Assembly: GCF_038502225.1 (NCBI RefSeq)
Contig: NW_027195400.1
Coordinates: 1-64,000, forward strand
Direction of reading: 5' to 3'
Length of the DNA stretch: 64,000 bases
Origin: Cherax quadricarinatus
Taxonomy: Eukaryota; Arthropoda; Malacostraca; Decapoda; Parastacidae
This document shows positions 30,401 to 43,033 of this stretch, piece after piece. The notes beneath the pieces are model-generated. The model did not search any database, was not told where the DNA came from, and saw nothing but the letters and a program-made list of their open reading frames with translations. Within the stretch, counting starts at the first letter, position 1, and each line of letters starts with the position of its first letter. Position numbers and translations under genes: made by a program.

Positions 30401-31101
30401 CTTGCAGCACTTATTCGTATCGCATCTATGCCTGTGTCATCATTTGTAGTAGTCTCAGACTCCCTTAGTGCTCTACAGGCTATACGAAAATTTGATACAT
30501 CTCACCCCCTAGTTCTCCGTATCCAACTTTGGCTACGCCGTATCTCTACCAAGCATAAAGATATTGTTTTTTGTTGGGTCCCTGGTCATGTCGACGTACA
30601 GGGCAATGAACAGGCAGACACTGCTGCGCGGTCAGCAGTACATGACCTACCAATTTCCTATAGAGGTGTTCCATTTCTGGACTATTTTGCTGCAATAGCT
30701 ACCCACCTTCACACCCGTTGGCAACAACGTTGGTCAACTCTGCTCGGTAACAAACTTCATTCTATTAAACCGAGCATAGGTTACTGGCAGTCTTCTTGTC
30801 ATCAGTGCCGAGGTTGGGAGACCACTCTCTCCCGTCTTCGCATTGGCCACACTCGTCTTACTCATGGGTATCTCATGGAGAGGCACCCTGTTCCTCTCTG
30901 TGAGCAGTGTCAAGTTCCAGTATCAATTAGCCACATTCTGTTGGACTGCCCTCTCTATCAACGTGCACGTAGAATTTACCTCAACGTCGTCTTCGTTCTA
31001 CTGCTCTCTCTTTACCTTCCCTTCTTGCTGATGGACCCTCCTTTAATCCTGACTCTCTCATTGACTTCTTGACAACGACTGATTTACTCCACAAACTCTG
31101 A
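27421..31101 (+). pseudogene. I-like LINE ORF2 (copy A), broken
   Basis: The endonuclease is intact from MAYLQWNIRGL to about 28500, where one base is lost in TACTCTC.TGACC and the frame breaks. The RT restarts at 28662 and reads through FFDLEKAYDTTW. It meets an in-frame TGA at 29214, followed by small deletions at 29233, 29262, 29337 and 29393 that remove part of the region leading to the YVDD box. A CGA-to-TGA stop lies near 29743. RNase H is open again from 30092 to 31072. Clearly inactive. Confidence 0.85.
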
Positions 31102-31252
31102 TACCTTTCGCACTCCCCTCAGCCCTTTCTAGCTCAGTCTCTTGCTGCCCTTTACCCTTTCACCATCCACTGCCCCGCTGTTATCCGTAACCTATTACTC
31201 ATCCATCTCCCTTTTGCCACCTGATGCCCTCGCTTCCTTCCTGCCCTGCAGC

Positions 31253-31940
31253 AAATAGCAAAACTTTTGAATCTTGTGAAGATAAGAGTTCTTTAATTAA
31301 TGTGTTTTTTTTTTCACCCATTGAAGCTTGCTAGGGAGGGGAGGATGAATTCAAGCTCTTGGTTCTGCCTCTTATCTGTTCACCAACTGATGTGATTAAG
31401 CTGTCACATCTGCTGATGAACTGTGCAGAGTTGCTTCTATTGTCATTGCTTAGGTCATTCCACTTGCAGTATTTACCAGTCTTATATTGAAGAAAGGCTT
31501 CCTGGTATCTTGGGTTTTTTTTTTTTTACTTACTGACCATTTTCCACCAAGGCAGGGTAATCCAAATAAGAAACATTCACCCTCACTCAATAGCTGTCTT
31601 GTCAGTGTGTAGACAAAGCAATTCAAATGACTTTAAATCAAAGTATCCCCATCCATCCTAAACGTTAGTTTTGTGCAGTACTCGGAGAAAACCGAGTATC
31701 ATTTGTTAATCACGTAAGTTTTTCAGTGAGTTTCTCCAATTTTTTTTTCAACAAGTCGGCAGTCTCCCACCTAGGCAGGGTGACCCAAAAAAAAGAAAAT
31801 CCCCAAAATGAAAATACTTTCATCAAACACTTTCACCTCGCTCATAATCACTGTTTTTGCAGAGGTGCCTGGATACAACAGTTTAGAAGCATTTAAAAAG
31901 ATACAACATAAGTGACCTGAAATAATATGAACTCCAATTC
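31253..31940 (-). repeat. LINE 3'-end fragments in unassigned sequence
   Basis: 31253-31510 shows nothing recognisable. 31515-31620 reads, on the minus strand, an RTE-like 3' end (CTACCTTGCCTTGGTGG-type followed by a T-run). 31741-31910 is the 3' end of a related family: TTCAACAAGTCGGC, GGCAGGGTGACCC and CACTGTTTTTGCAGAGGTGC. Neither has a coding part. Confidence 0.45.
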
Positions 31941-32229
31941 TTTTTCTTTCAACACTGGCTGTATTCCACCGAGGTGGGGTGGCCCAAAAGGAAAAAACGA
32001 AAGTTTCTCCTTTAACATTTAGCAATATATACAGGAGAGGTTACTAGCCCCTTGCTCCTGGCATTTTAGTCTCCTCTTACAACACGCATGGCTCACGGAG
32101 GAAGAATTCTGTTCCACTTCCCCATGGAGGTGAGAGGGAATAAAAAAGAAAAAGAACTAGTAAGAAAAATGGAAGAAAACCCAGAGGGGTGTAAATACAT
32201 ATATGCTTGTACATGTATGTGTAGTGTGA
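31941..32229 (-). mobile_element. Short non-autonomous LINE derivative, cut by the LTR
   Basis: Minus-strand copy of the RTE-like end fusion. The 3' signature (CCACCGAGGTGGGGTGGCCC) lies at 31967-31986, followed without coding sequence by the leader (CCATGGAGGTGAGAGGG near 32123). It stops at GTAGTGTGA, where other copies continue with CCTAAGTGTAAG, because the Gypsy LTR begins at 32230. The LTR element was therefore inserted into this repeat. Confidence 0.65.
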
Positions 32230-32971
32230 TGTTATGCAGAAATGTGGGATAGCTGGGGGCTTGAACCTTGTCTAAGGGCAAAGGTAAAAGTTACACACAT
32301 CTCAAGCATAAACAGTCCACCCGGGGCTATCCCAGTCAAAACAGAAAGCGCTAAACCAGTATGTGTTACTTCAATGGGTTGGTTAACAGAGGGTTAGGCA
32401 AAAATCCCAGTTAGGAAAATATATCCATTTAACATAACACTATATACACACTCTAGAAACACCTTAATCCTAAATGCCCAAATGAGAGTACACAAACAGC
32501 TGGCTGGAGGTCCAGCCACCATATTTCACTAGGCCTAGTCAGTGCCAGGCAGTCACTACTCCACTACAAACCCCATTTCTTATTTCCTCACTCATCCCAC
32601 AGCACCCTGACCATGTCAGAGCCTAGGCGAACATACAGGTAAGCCATAGAAGAGCCTATGGCTAGAGTTGGTTAAACCAAAGGAGTACACAACTACAAAC
32701 TTAGCTTAAACACACAGCATCTCCAATGCCAGCCTGCACACCATGCTGACTCCACGTGACTGCCCCAAGCCATGCTTACCCAGCGTACCCAAACAGTTGG
32801 AAAATAAATCCCTAGCAGGATTTCTTTATGATTTATAGTTTAACCTACTTTACAGTATGCCCTAAAGCACATAATGAATTATAAAATTATTCTTTACAAT
32901 TATAGCATACTATTATGGCACACTTCTCCACTATATGTACATTACAATGTCATGCAGAACCCTGCATAACA
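32230..32971 (-). mobile_element. Long terminal repeat of a Ty3/Gypsy element
   Basis: On the minus strand the unit starts TGTTATGCAG and ends CTGCATAACA, a perfect terminal inverted repeat with TG...CA ends; the length is 742 bp. Directly upstream on the minus strand (32972-32985) is a G-rich polypurine tract (CTGGGGGTGGGGG), as expected beside a 3' LTR. It is therefore read as the 3' LTR of a minus-strand element whose internal region lies at higher coordinates. The other LTR was not found in the window. Confidence 0.75.
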
Positions 32972-33236
32972 CCCCCACCCCCAGACCATAGGCCCCACTC
33001 TGCTAGTGGGGTCTCTATGGACACCGCTAGGCAAAACGAAAAAGAAACCCCACATTAAGGTCTGAGGCAACGGGCAAAATGATAACTGGGGAATGACCAC
33101 CATACAATCGCTGTCTTTTGATACTACAAATATGAAATATTAACAGAGGTACTAGATGGCAGACATGTGAAACTCGCCGAACATGAAAGTGATAGTTCTG
33201 TCAAACGAGCCCACAGTCACACTCTTGACAACTGTT
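32972..33236 (-). mobile_element. Ty3/Gypsy 3' untranslated region, part 1
   Basis: Non-coding sequence between the LTR/polypurine tract and I-like copy C. It ends TTGACAACTGTT (33225-33236), which is duplicated at 39720-39731, so the region continues on the far side of copy C. Confidence 0.55.
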
Positions 33237-33864
33237 CCTCTTCAAGGGGGGCTCCTTGGCGTGGTGAAGAGGCTCTTGGTCTGAGGAATTAGACCTGTCG
33301 GTCTTCTTCCTCAGACCGAACCTAATTACCCCCCAATCTCCCCTCCCCTATCCCATCCTCCCCATCCTCCCCTTTTTCCTTTCTTCCTCCTCCTCCTCCT
33401 CCTCCCCACTCCTCCCTTTTGCCCTTCCTCTTTTTGCCGTGGAATCTGGATCGCCTGGGGATGTCCCGATCCCTCTCCGGTATCCCGGAGTAGCTTTGGG
33501 TGTCTTTCGGGCGACGAGTGTATCTCTGGAAGCCACCTTTCAGATTCCGGGGGTGGTGGCCGAAGGAGGTATTCTTTGTGGCGGATATCCGGCCGCCCTC
33601 TTTTGTCCACCGAGGTAGCTCGGCAGATGTGAGGTTGCTATCCCGGATTGTTAGTTTACTAGCATGATGGGTAGGGTATGGCACGGGTTCCATGCTGCAT
33701 CTGCGCTACTTGCGGTGCTGAGGTCCTCTTGGGCGCGGAGGGAGATTTCTGGCCCTTTCATTCCTCCTAGGACCTATCCCTCCCCGGTCCCCCCTTTTTT
33801 TTTCTTTTTTTTATATTTATTTTTTCTTTTTTTTCTTAAAAACAAAAAGAAAAGTAACCTAACC

Positions 33865-35786
33865 ATGGCAGCCCTAGTCCATGAACCTGGTACCCCCGGG
33901 CCCCTTCTTGATACCGCACCCCGTTCTGACTCCGCCTCGTCTTTGGACAACTCTTCAGACATTCCTCATGCCTCTGTACCTATTGCCAGTGCTGTTTCCT
34001 CACCTGCTTCAGGTACTGAGGCCTCGACTGACTCCTTCGATTTATTGGACCTTCGCTCTCCTCTGACTATGCTTCTGGCCTCTCCCTCTACGGTGCGGCA
34101 ATTTTCAAATCGCCAACCCATTCCACGTCGGACCAACTCTGGTCCCACGCCTAAACGTCAACGACAATTACCTGCTGATGATACTTCTCCACCTTCTCGT
34201 TCTTCTCAGAAACGATCGACACGTCCTTCACTACCTTTCCACGCTCAGTTTCAGACTGAACAGTGGACAAAATTCTTCACTTTACGACCAACTTCCTCTA
34301 CTGCCTATCTTTCTGACCATAGTATTGGCAAGGCACTCCTACGCCATGTTGGTAAAGATATTTCTTTTCATGCTCTTAAGAGCGGTACGTGCATCATTAC
34401 CGTACAGAATGCTACCCAGGCTCATGAGCTCTCTCGTCTTTCCCATATCGATACTGTTCCTGTCACTCTTGAAAAACATCATTCCCTCAATTCTTGTAGT
34501 GGTACCGTCATTCTGCCCCATACCATAGCTCAACAAAATTTCCAGACATGTGGCACCGACATTCTAGAACAGCTGGAACTCCAAGATCTCCCAATCCTCA
34601 AGGTAGACACTTACGTTCTTCCTGCCCACGGGCGGAGACGATACCCTAGCAATGTGGCTCGTTTAACTTTTGACAGCCGAGAACTCCCATCCTCAGTTTA
34701 TATAGCAGGACATCGGTTACAAGTTCGAAAGGTGATCCCTACACCACAACAGTGTAGAAATTGCTGGCGATTTGGCCATCCAGCGAAATATTGCAGATAT
34801 ATCACCGAATGCCCAGTCTGTGGTGCCGATGACCATTCTAATACGTCTTGCAATCGATCTCCCTCTTGCCTTAACTGTCATGAGGCTCACCCTTCGTACT
34901 CTCGCCGTTGTCAGGTCTATTTAAACGAGTGGGAAATCTGTTACCTCAGAGACGGAAGGTCTCCCTTATGCCATGGCAGTTTCTCATCTCCGCCTCCAAG
35001 GGAGACTCCCACGTGTTTCTTATTCCCGTGTTTCAAAACGTCATCCCACTTCTAGTATCCCATCTTCTACACCCACCTCTGTGGTTACCTCTCCCATAAT
35101 CACTCCTGTATCTAATCCTTTTGCTGTCCTCGGCTCAGACGTCCCTACTTCAACACCTCAGTCTAATCTCGCTTCTTCGAGTTCTCTCTCACAAGCCTCA
35201 GTATCGACGAGACCTCGTACGACACCTCCTCCCAATCGTCCCTCTACTTCTCAAAAGTCAAAAAAAGGTTTGGTAACACCTACCCATCTTCCACCTCCTC
35301 ATTTTACCCTCCCTGTCTCTGTCCCTAGTTCTTCCCCTCTCACTGGCTCAGTTACAAGTGCAGAGGTTCACCCTCCCCCTCGTAATGTACTTTCCTCCCC
35401 TGTTCCCTCCCAAGTTTCTTCCTCTTCTGCCACCTCCCAGGTTCCTGCCTCTTCTGTCCCCTGCCACGCTTCTCCAGTTCCCTCCACCCTTTCGCCCCCC
35501 CCCTACCTTGGTACAGTCCAATACAGTTCCAATCTTTACTCATCCTCCCCCTACCATTCCCAATATTGTCTCCCATACGACATCTCTGAATTCCGAAACA
35601 CTTGAAGCAATCTCTGAATATATTGCAGAGACCAAACCATCAATGGACACTGATCCACCTTCCGCTCTTTCTCTCTCCTCTGCTCCATCTGCGCAACTCC
35701 TTTCTTCACAGCGCACCGTTCCTTCGCTGCTTGAACATTTTCCACTGCCTCCGCATGTGGACTTTTCTAACCCTTCTAGTCCATAG
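33865..35786 (+). pseudogene. I-like LINE ORF1 (copy C), broken
   Basis: Opens MAALVHEPGTPGPLLDTAPR and is intact through the zinc knuckles (CRNCWRFGHPAKYC..., about 34753-34912). A 2-base deletion in the CCTCA.GAGACGGAAGG region (near 34950) shifts the frame. The Ser/Pro-rich C-terminus continues in another frame (34973-35605) and then in a third to the normal stop at 35786. A run of C near 35500 causes the second shift. Confidence 0.85.
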
Positions 35787-35830
35787 GAACCCTTACCTGT
35801 GGATTTCAAGTATCTTTATCATTGCCAATC

Positions 35831-38800
35831 ATGGCCTATTTACAGTGGAATATACGCGGCCTCAGGGGTAATCGGGGTGAGCTTCAGATGTTACTCTCCC
35901 AGTTTGCCCCTGTTGGTGTTTGCTTACAGGAACCAAAATTACACTCTGCTGTTATTTCTCACATCTCGGGCTATAATTTATTGTATTCTTCAGATCCTTT
36001 TCCTGATGGGACCTTTAATGAAAGTGCCCTTCTTCTCCGCACTGATATTCCGTACCATCAGCTATTTGTTCATACTTCGCTGCATTACACAGCAGCCCGT
36101 ATCCACTTACATAGGTGGTATACACTCTGTTCTTTATATCTCTCTCCTTCTCGGGCATTATCTATTCCGGATTTTGCCTTCCTTGTTTCGTCATTACCGC
36201 CACCGATTCTGTTACTTGGTGATTTTAATGCCCACCATTTCCTCTGGGGGGGGGGTCTCACTGTGATTCCCGTGGAATTCAGTTAGAGGCTTTTCTTGCC
36301 ACCCACCCCCTCCATGTTTTAAATACAGGTACTCACACCCATTTTGATCCTCGGACTCATACTCTCTCTTGCATCGATCTCTCAGTTTGCTCTTCCTCCG
36401 CCGCATTAGACTTCACTTGGTCTGTTCTCCCGGACTTACATGACAGTGATCATTTCCCAATCATTCTTACTTCCCCTTCATATTCGCCACCTCTTCGCAC
36501 CCCACGCTGGCAATTTAATCGGGCAAATTGGAACCTTTACTCACACCTAACTGTTTTTAAAGAGGTTCCTTCTTCGTCCTCCATCGATGAGCTTTTACAC
36601 CTCTTTTCGTCCTCCGTTTTCACCGCAGCTTCTCATTCTATACCCCAAACTTCGGGCAGGCATTCTCAGAAATGCGTGCCTTGGTGGTCTCCTGCTTGTG
36701 CTCGTGCAGTACGTTTGAAACGCGCTGCATGGGGCAGGTACCGGTACAATAGAACCACAGAGCGACTCCTTGATTTTAAACAGAAGCGTGCGATCGCTCG
36801 CCGTGTCATCCGTGACGCTAAACGCACTTGCTGGCGAGATTGTCTCCACCATCACCTCTGCTTCCTCTGAGTGCAGTCTGGAAAAAAGTACGAAAACTGA
36901 GTGGTAAATATTCTCCTGACCCGGCTCCTGTTCTGTGGGTTGCCGGTGTTGATATAGCAAACCCACTAGATGTTGCCAATGAAATTGGCAATCATCTGGT
37001 CCGTATTTCTCAGGGACTCCATCTATGCCCCTCATTTCTTTCCTCAAAGTCTGCCAGAGAGTTAGCACCCTTGGACTTTTCTTCTCTCAGAGAAGAACAG
37101 TATAATGTGCCTTTTACACTTCAAGAACTGGAGGCAACACTCTCAGCTTGTCGATCATCGGCAGCTGGGCCCGACGACATTCATATTCGTATGCTACAAC
37201 ATTTACATCAGTCAGCCCTTGCAGTCCTATTACGCCTTTACAATCTTATTTGGTCACAAGGAGTTCTTCCACAGCTGTGGAAATCCGCCATTGTTCTCCC
37301 TTTCCGCAAACCAGGCACTACGGGACATGAAACCTCCCACTATCGTCCCATTGCTCTTACCAGTGCAGTTTGCAAAGTAATGGAACGCCTAGTAAATAGA
37401 CGTTTAGTGTGGTATTTAGAGACACACAACAGTCTCTCCACTCGTCAATATGGCTTTCGTAAGGGACGTTCTACCATAGACGCCTTACTACGCTTGGATA
37501 CGTATGTTCGTAATGCCTTTGCGAATAACCACTCAGTTATTGCCATATTTTTTGACCTTGAGAAGGCATATGACACAACTTGGAGGTATAATATTTTAGC
37601 CCAAGCCCACTCCTTAGGCCTTCGAGGCAATCTACCATCCTTCCTTAAGAACTTTTTAACTGACAGGCATTTCCGTGTTCGGGTCAATAATGTGCTCTCC
37701 ACGGACTTTATCCAAGCTGAAGGTGTCCCCCAGGGATGTGTTCTGAGCACAACACTTTTTCTCCTTGCTATTAATGATTTGGCCTCTAGTCTTCCATCAA
37801 ATATTTGGTCATCACTCTATGTTGATGACTTTGCTATTGCCTGTGCAGGCGCTGACTGTCACCTCCTTACAGTTTCTCTCCAATATGCAGTCGACCGTGT
37901 TTCCAATTGGGCTACCACACGTGGGTTTAAATTTTCCAGCACTAAAACCCACCAAATCACTTTCACTAGACGCTCTGTCATCTCCGATCATCCTTTGTAC
38001 CTCTATGGCTCCCGTATCCCTGAACGTGATAGTCAAGTTTCTGGGCCTCCTCTTTGATCGTAGGTTATCCTGGAAACCTCACATTACCTCTCTGAAGGCA
38101 ACTTGTCACAGCCGGCTGAACCTTCTTAAAACCCTTGCTCATCTTTCGTGGGGAGCTGATCGTCGAACCCTCCTTCGCCTACATTCCACCCTTATTTTAT
38201 CGAAACTTGATTATGGTGACCAGATCTATTCAGCGGCATCTCCTGCTACTCCCTCTAGCCTTAACCCCATTCATCACCAAGGATTACGTTTATGCCTTGG
38301 TGCTTTCCGCTCTTCCCCTGTCGAGAGCCTCTATGCAGAAGCGAACGTTCCATCCTTATCCGATCGCCATTATGCCCATTGCCTGCGCTACTATGTACGC
38401 TCTCATGATCTCCGCAATCCTTCCATTTATAGAATGGTCACTGATATTAGTAGACATTCTTTATTTGTTCGCCGCCCCTGTTTACTCCGTCCCTTCTCTC
38501 TTCGCCTTCATTCGCTCTTGTCTTCTCTTCAACTACCACCTTTCTATGTACATGTAGCATCTCACTTTTCCCTACCGCCCTGGGAAGTTCCAGCTGTTCG
38601 AGTCTGTCCTTTCTCCCTCCCTTGCTCGAAAGCCCAACTGTCTACGGTCGCTTCCCACTCTTTTTCTTGACCACTTTCACTTTCACTCTCATTCTCATGC
38701 CATTGCTGTGTACACAGATGGCTCTAAGTCTTCTGACGGCGTAGGATTCGCAGCAGTGTTTCCAGACAGCGTCGTACAAGGGCATTTACTATCTTCGGCT

Positions 38801-39515
38801 AGTATTTTTACTGCTGAATTATATGCCATCCTTACAGCACTTATCCATATTGCATCTATGCCTGTGTCATCATTTGTGGTTGTCTCAGACTCCCTTAGTG
38901 CTTTACAGGCTATACAAAAATTTGATACACCTCACCCCTTAGTCCTCCGTATCCAACTTTGGCTACGCCGCATCTTTACCAAGCATAATGATATTGTTTT
39001 TTGTTGGGTCCCTGGTCATGTTGACGTACAGGGCAATGAACAGGCAGATACTGCTGCGCGGTCAGCAGTACATGACCTACCAGTTTCTTAGAGGTATTCC
39101 ATTTACGGACTATTTTGCTGCAATATCTTCCCACCTTCACACCCGTTGGCAACAACGTTGGTCTACTATGCTCGGCAACAAACTTCAGTCTATTAAACCG
39201 AGTATAGGTTACTGGCCGTCTTCTTATCACCAGTGTCGAGGTTGGGAGACTACTCTCTCCCGTCTTCGCATTGGCCATACTCGTCTTACTCATGGATATC
39301 TCATGGAGAGGCGTCTTGCTCCTCTCTGTGAGAATTGCCAAGCTCCATTATCAGTCAGCCACATTCTGTTGGACTGCCCACTTTATGAACGAGCACGCAG
39401 AATTTACCTCTGTCATCGTCTTCGCTCCGCTGCTCTCTCTTTACCTTCCCTTCTCGCTGATGGACCCACCTTTCATCCGGACTCTCTCATTGACTTTTTG
39501 ACAACGACTGACTGA
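35831..39515 (+). pseudogene. I-like LINE ORF2 (copy C), broken
   Basis: The endonuclease is open to about 36250, where an extended G-run (CTCTGGGGGGGGGG) shifts the frame. RT: a 2-base loss near 36840 and a lost ATG shift again; then 36828-38057 reads YGFRKGRSTIDALLRL, FFDLEKAYDTTW, GVPQGCVLSTTLF and YVDDFA. A 2-base loss in CGTGAT..AGTCAAG (38030) breaks it. RNase H (YTDGSKSSDGVGFAAVFPDS) is open at 38708-39091 and a small deletion follows. It ends ...LTTTD with a stop, six codons earlier than subfamily 1. Confidence 0.87.
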
Positions 39516-39719
39516 CTTCACAAATTCTGATACCTTCAGCCCTTTCTACTTCAATCTCTTGCTACCCTCTACCCCCGTACTATCCCCTGCCCCGCTGTTT
39601 TCTGTAACCTGCTGATCATCCCCCCTCCCTTCTGCCATCCAATTCTCTTGCTTCCTTCCCTACCCTGCAGCGCTGTATAGCCCTTGTGGCTTAGCGCTTC
39701 TTTTTGATTATAATAATAG

Positions 39720-40436
39720 TTGACAACTGTTAGGAAAAGGCACCATCACAACACAGCACTGGCCAGGCACCGGTGTTGATGCATTTTACCTAAATTACAT
39801 CAAGCAAACTTATAAATGAGCAAGTTAACTTTGTACAAAAGTGCCCCTGAGGAATACCGTTTTATGAAGTAACACCAAAGTTCAGTATGTTGCAAGGCAG
39901 ACCAAACTTTGTGCCATCAAAAAAAAAAAAACTTAAACAGTAACATTTTCCAGGAGTTCAAAGAAAAGGAAAACAAATTTTACATGTTAAATTCTACTTA
40001 AAGAAACATCACATTATCACTCCCATCTCGCAGCAATTTTTAATAAACGAAACTGGTACCCCATGACACACCTCCGCGAGAATCAGGAGAGCACAGGAGG
40101 GGGGGGGAATATCAGGCCCCAAAAACAACAGGTGGATAGTCACAATTCTTGTTGGTGGGACTGTGGCTGTAAAACCCTGGAGTCATCACTGAAGATCCCC
40201 TAAAGGTGGACCTCCCAGGCCGACACCTACATGTCATTCGAAGGACTCTGGAGTCACCCCAGCGGTGATCCAAAAAGGAAAAATTTAAGTCCTGGAGAAC
40301 CAAAACACCTCGGATCTAGAAACATGACCCAAACAGTGGAGGGCATCACCGCCAGCCCCACATTCACTAGAACGTTAGGTCCAAGTCCCTATACCAACAT
40401 AAAACAGAGGCGAGGCATTCCAGCCAACACCTAAAG

Positions 40437-40468
<32 letters not shown>

Positions 40469-40470
40469 GC
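39720..40470 (-). mobile_element. Ty3/Gypsy 3' untranslated region, part 2
   Basis: Non-coding continuation of the LTR element after copy C, starting with the duplicated TTGACAACTGTT. An A-run on the + strand (40436-40465, interrupted by G) lies at the upper end. No open frame of note. Assignment to the Gypsy element rests on contiguity through the copy C target-site duplication, not on coding content. Confidence 0.45.
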
Positions 40471-40507
40471 ATACCTTACCTAGGCATGGCACTTTGTGAC
40501 TACCCCC

Positions 40508-40912
<405 letters not shown>

Positions 40913-40914
<2 letters not shown>

Positions 40915-41922
40915 GGGATAACAGGGAAGGCACTACAATGGATCAGGGAATACTTGTCAGGAAGACAGCAGCGAGTCATGGTACGTGGCGAGGTGTCAGA
41001 GTGGGCACCTGTGACCAGCGGGGTCCCGCAGGGGTCAGTCCTAGGACCAGTGCTGTTTCTGATATTTGTGAACGACATGACGGAAGGAATAGACTCTGAG
41101 GTGTCCCTGTTTGCAGATGACGTGAAGTTGATGAGAAGAATACACTCGATCGAAGACCAGGCAGAACTACAAAGGGATCTGGACAGGCTGCAGACCTGGT
41201 CCAGCAATTGGCTCCTGGAGTTCAATCCCACCAAGTGCAAAGTCATGAAGATTGGGGAAGGGCAAAGAAGGCCGCAGACGGAGTACAGTCTAGGGGGTCA
41301 GAGACTACAAACCTCACTCAAGGAAAAAGATCTTGGGGTGAGTATAACACCAGGCACATCTCCTGAAGCGCACATCAACCAAATAACTGCTGCAGCATAT
41401 GGGCGCCTAGCAAACCTCAGAACAGCATTCCGACATCTTAATAAGGAATCGTTCAGGACCCTGTACACCGTATACGTTAGGCCCATATTGGAGTATGCGG
41501 CACCAGTTTGGAACCCACACCTAGCCAAGCACGTAAAGAAACTAGAGAAAGTGCAAAGGTTTGCAACAAGACTAGTCCCAGAGCTAAGAGGTATGTCCTA
41601 CGAGGAGAGGTTAAGGGAAATCAACCTGACGACACTGGAGGACAGGAGAGATAGGGGGGACATGATAACGACATACAAAATACTGAGGGGAATTGACAAG
41701 GTGGACAAAGACAGGATGTTCCAGAGATTGGACACAGTAACAAGGGGACACAGTTGGAAGCTAAAGACACAGATGAATCACAGGGATGTTAGGAAGTATT
41801 TCTTCAGCCACAGAGTAGTCAGTAAGTGGAATAGTTTGGGAAGCGATGTAGTGGAGGCAGGATCCATACATAGCTTTAAGCAGAGGTATGATAAAGCTCA
41901 CGGCTCGGGGAGAGTGACCTAG
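40913..41922 (+). pseudogene. CR1-like RT C-terminal half, open frame
   Basis: An uninterrupted frame of about 336 codons after the repeat: [52 protein letters not shown] (catalytic FADD box), KDLGVSITPG, YVRPILEYAAPVWNPHLAKH, KVQRFATRLVPEL, YEERLREINLTTLEDRRDRG, and near the end WNSLGSDVVEAGSIHSFKQR. The N-terminal RT motifs and the endonuclease are missing, so it is a fragment. The frame is well preserved, which suggests a fairly recent 5'-truncated insertion. Confidence 0.85.
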
Positions 41923-42000
41923 TAGCGATCAGTGAAGAGGCGGGGCCAGGAGCTCGGACTCGACCCCCGCAACCTCAACTAGGTGAGTACAACTAGGTGA
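40913..42000 (+). mobile_element. CR1-like LINE 1, 5'-truncated, with repeated tail
   Basis: Carries the RT C-terminal half, then a short 3' UTR with GAGGCGGGGCCAGGAGCTCG and GACTCGACCCCCGCAACC (41935-41975), and finally the tail unit AACTAGGTGAGTAC twice (41977-42004). A CA array continues from the tail. The 5' truncation falls within RT, before the first catalytic motif. The 3' ends at 42212, 52770 and 54036 are of the same family. Confidence 0.85.
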
Positions 42001-42069
42001 GTACAGACACACACACACACAGACACACACACACACAGACACACACACACACAGACACACACACACACA

Positions 42070-42112
<43 letters not shown>

Positions 42113-42211
42113 ACACACACACACACACAGACACACACACAGAGACAGACACAGACACACACACCCAGAGAGAGACACAGAGAGAGAGACACACACACAC
42201 ACAGACACACA
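42001..42211. repeat. CA microsatellite after LINE 1 tail
   Basis: ACAC array with interspersed AG, starting directly at the GTGAGTAC tail of CR1-like LINE 1 and ending at the next 3'-end unit. Confidence 0.93.
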
Positions 42212-42271
42212 CAGAAGAGGTGGGGCCAGGAGCTGAGTCTCGACCCCTGCAACCACAATTAGGTGAGTACA
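42212..42271 (+). mobile_element. CR1-like LINE 3'-end fragment
   Basis: AGAAGAGGTGGGGCCAGGAG, then TCTCGACCCCTGCAACCACA and ATTAGGTGAGTAC. This is only the last 60 bp or so of the family, lying between two CA arrays. Confidence 0.75.
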
Positions 42272-42500
42272 GAGAGAGACACAGAGAGAGACACACACAC
42301 ATACACACACAGAGACACACACAGAGACAGAGAGACACACAGAGAGAGAGAGACACACACAGAGACAGAGAGACACACACAGAGAGACACACACAGAGAG
42401 ACACACACAGAGAGACACACACAGAGAGACACACACAGAGACACACACACAGAGAGACACACACAGAGAGACACACACAGAGAGACACACACAGAGAGAC
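42272..42500. repeat. CA/GA microsatellite array
   Basis: ACAC with frequent AGAG steps; the higher-order unit ACACACAGAGAG is repeated many times. Begins directly at the GTGAGTAC tail. Confidence 0.93.
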
Positions 42501-43033
42501 ACACACACACCTACACACACCTACACACACCTACACACACCTACACACACCTACACACACCTACACACACCTACACACACCTACACACACCTACACACAC
42601 CTACACACACCTACACACACCTACACACACCTACACACACCTACACACACCTACACACACCTACACACACCTACACACACCTACACACACCTACACACAC
42701 ACACACACACCTACACACGCACACCTACACACACACCTACACACACACCTACACACACACCTACACACACACCTACACACACACCTACACACACCTACAC
42801 ACACACACACACCTACACACACACACACACACACCTACACACACACCTACACACACACCTACACACACACCTACACACACACCTACACACACACCTACAC
42901 ACACACCTACACACACACACACACACCTACACACACACACACACACCTACACACACACACACACACCTACACACACACACACCTACACACACCTACACAC
43001 ACACACCTACACACACACACACCTACACACACA
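42501..43033. repeat. CCTACACACA minisatellite
   Basis: About 20 perfect copies of the 10-bp unit CCTACACACA (42505-42695), then variants of 12 to 18 bp with longer ACAC runs. It ends CACACACGCA at the 5' junction of CR1-like LINE 2. Confidence 0.93.

Larger units (their letters stand above)
26725..31252 (+). mobile_element. I-clade LINE copy A, 3' part
   Basis: Resumes in ORF1 at CAGACGTCCCTAC after copy B and runs to CTGCCCTGCAGC at 31252, where it ends about 50 bp before the normal 3' end, so the tail is missing. From 26725 to about 27055 the bases match subfamily 2 (as in copies C and E). From about 27060 onward they match subfamily 1. ORF2 is interrupted by several small deletions and stops. 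Confidence 0.8.
33237..39719 (+). mobile_element. I-clade LINE copy C (subfamily 2)
   Basis: Begins CCTCTTCAAGG and ends with GATTATAATAAT. It is flanked by a perfect 12-bp duplication, TTGACAACTGTT (33225-33236 and 39720-39731). The 5' UTR lacks about 110 bp present in B between the pyrimidine-rich region and the GCCGTGGAATCTGG segment. The ends and TSD fix the element's exact 5' start as the first C of CCTCTTC. Confidence 0.92.

Noticed and set aside
18129..31264. Target-site duplication for copy A
   Set aside because: The 5' flank CTGTATTGTAGA does not recur after 31252, and the LINE tail is missing there, so the 3' boundary is probably a later deletion.
42501..43033. Regular short repeats that could suggest a CRISPR-like array
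   Set aside because: Units are 10-18 bp, directly adjacent with no unique spacers, and the genome is eukaryotic. It is a minisatellite.
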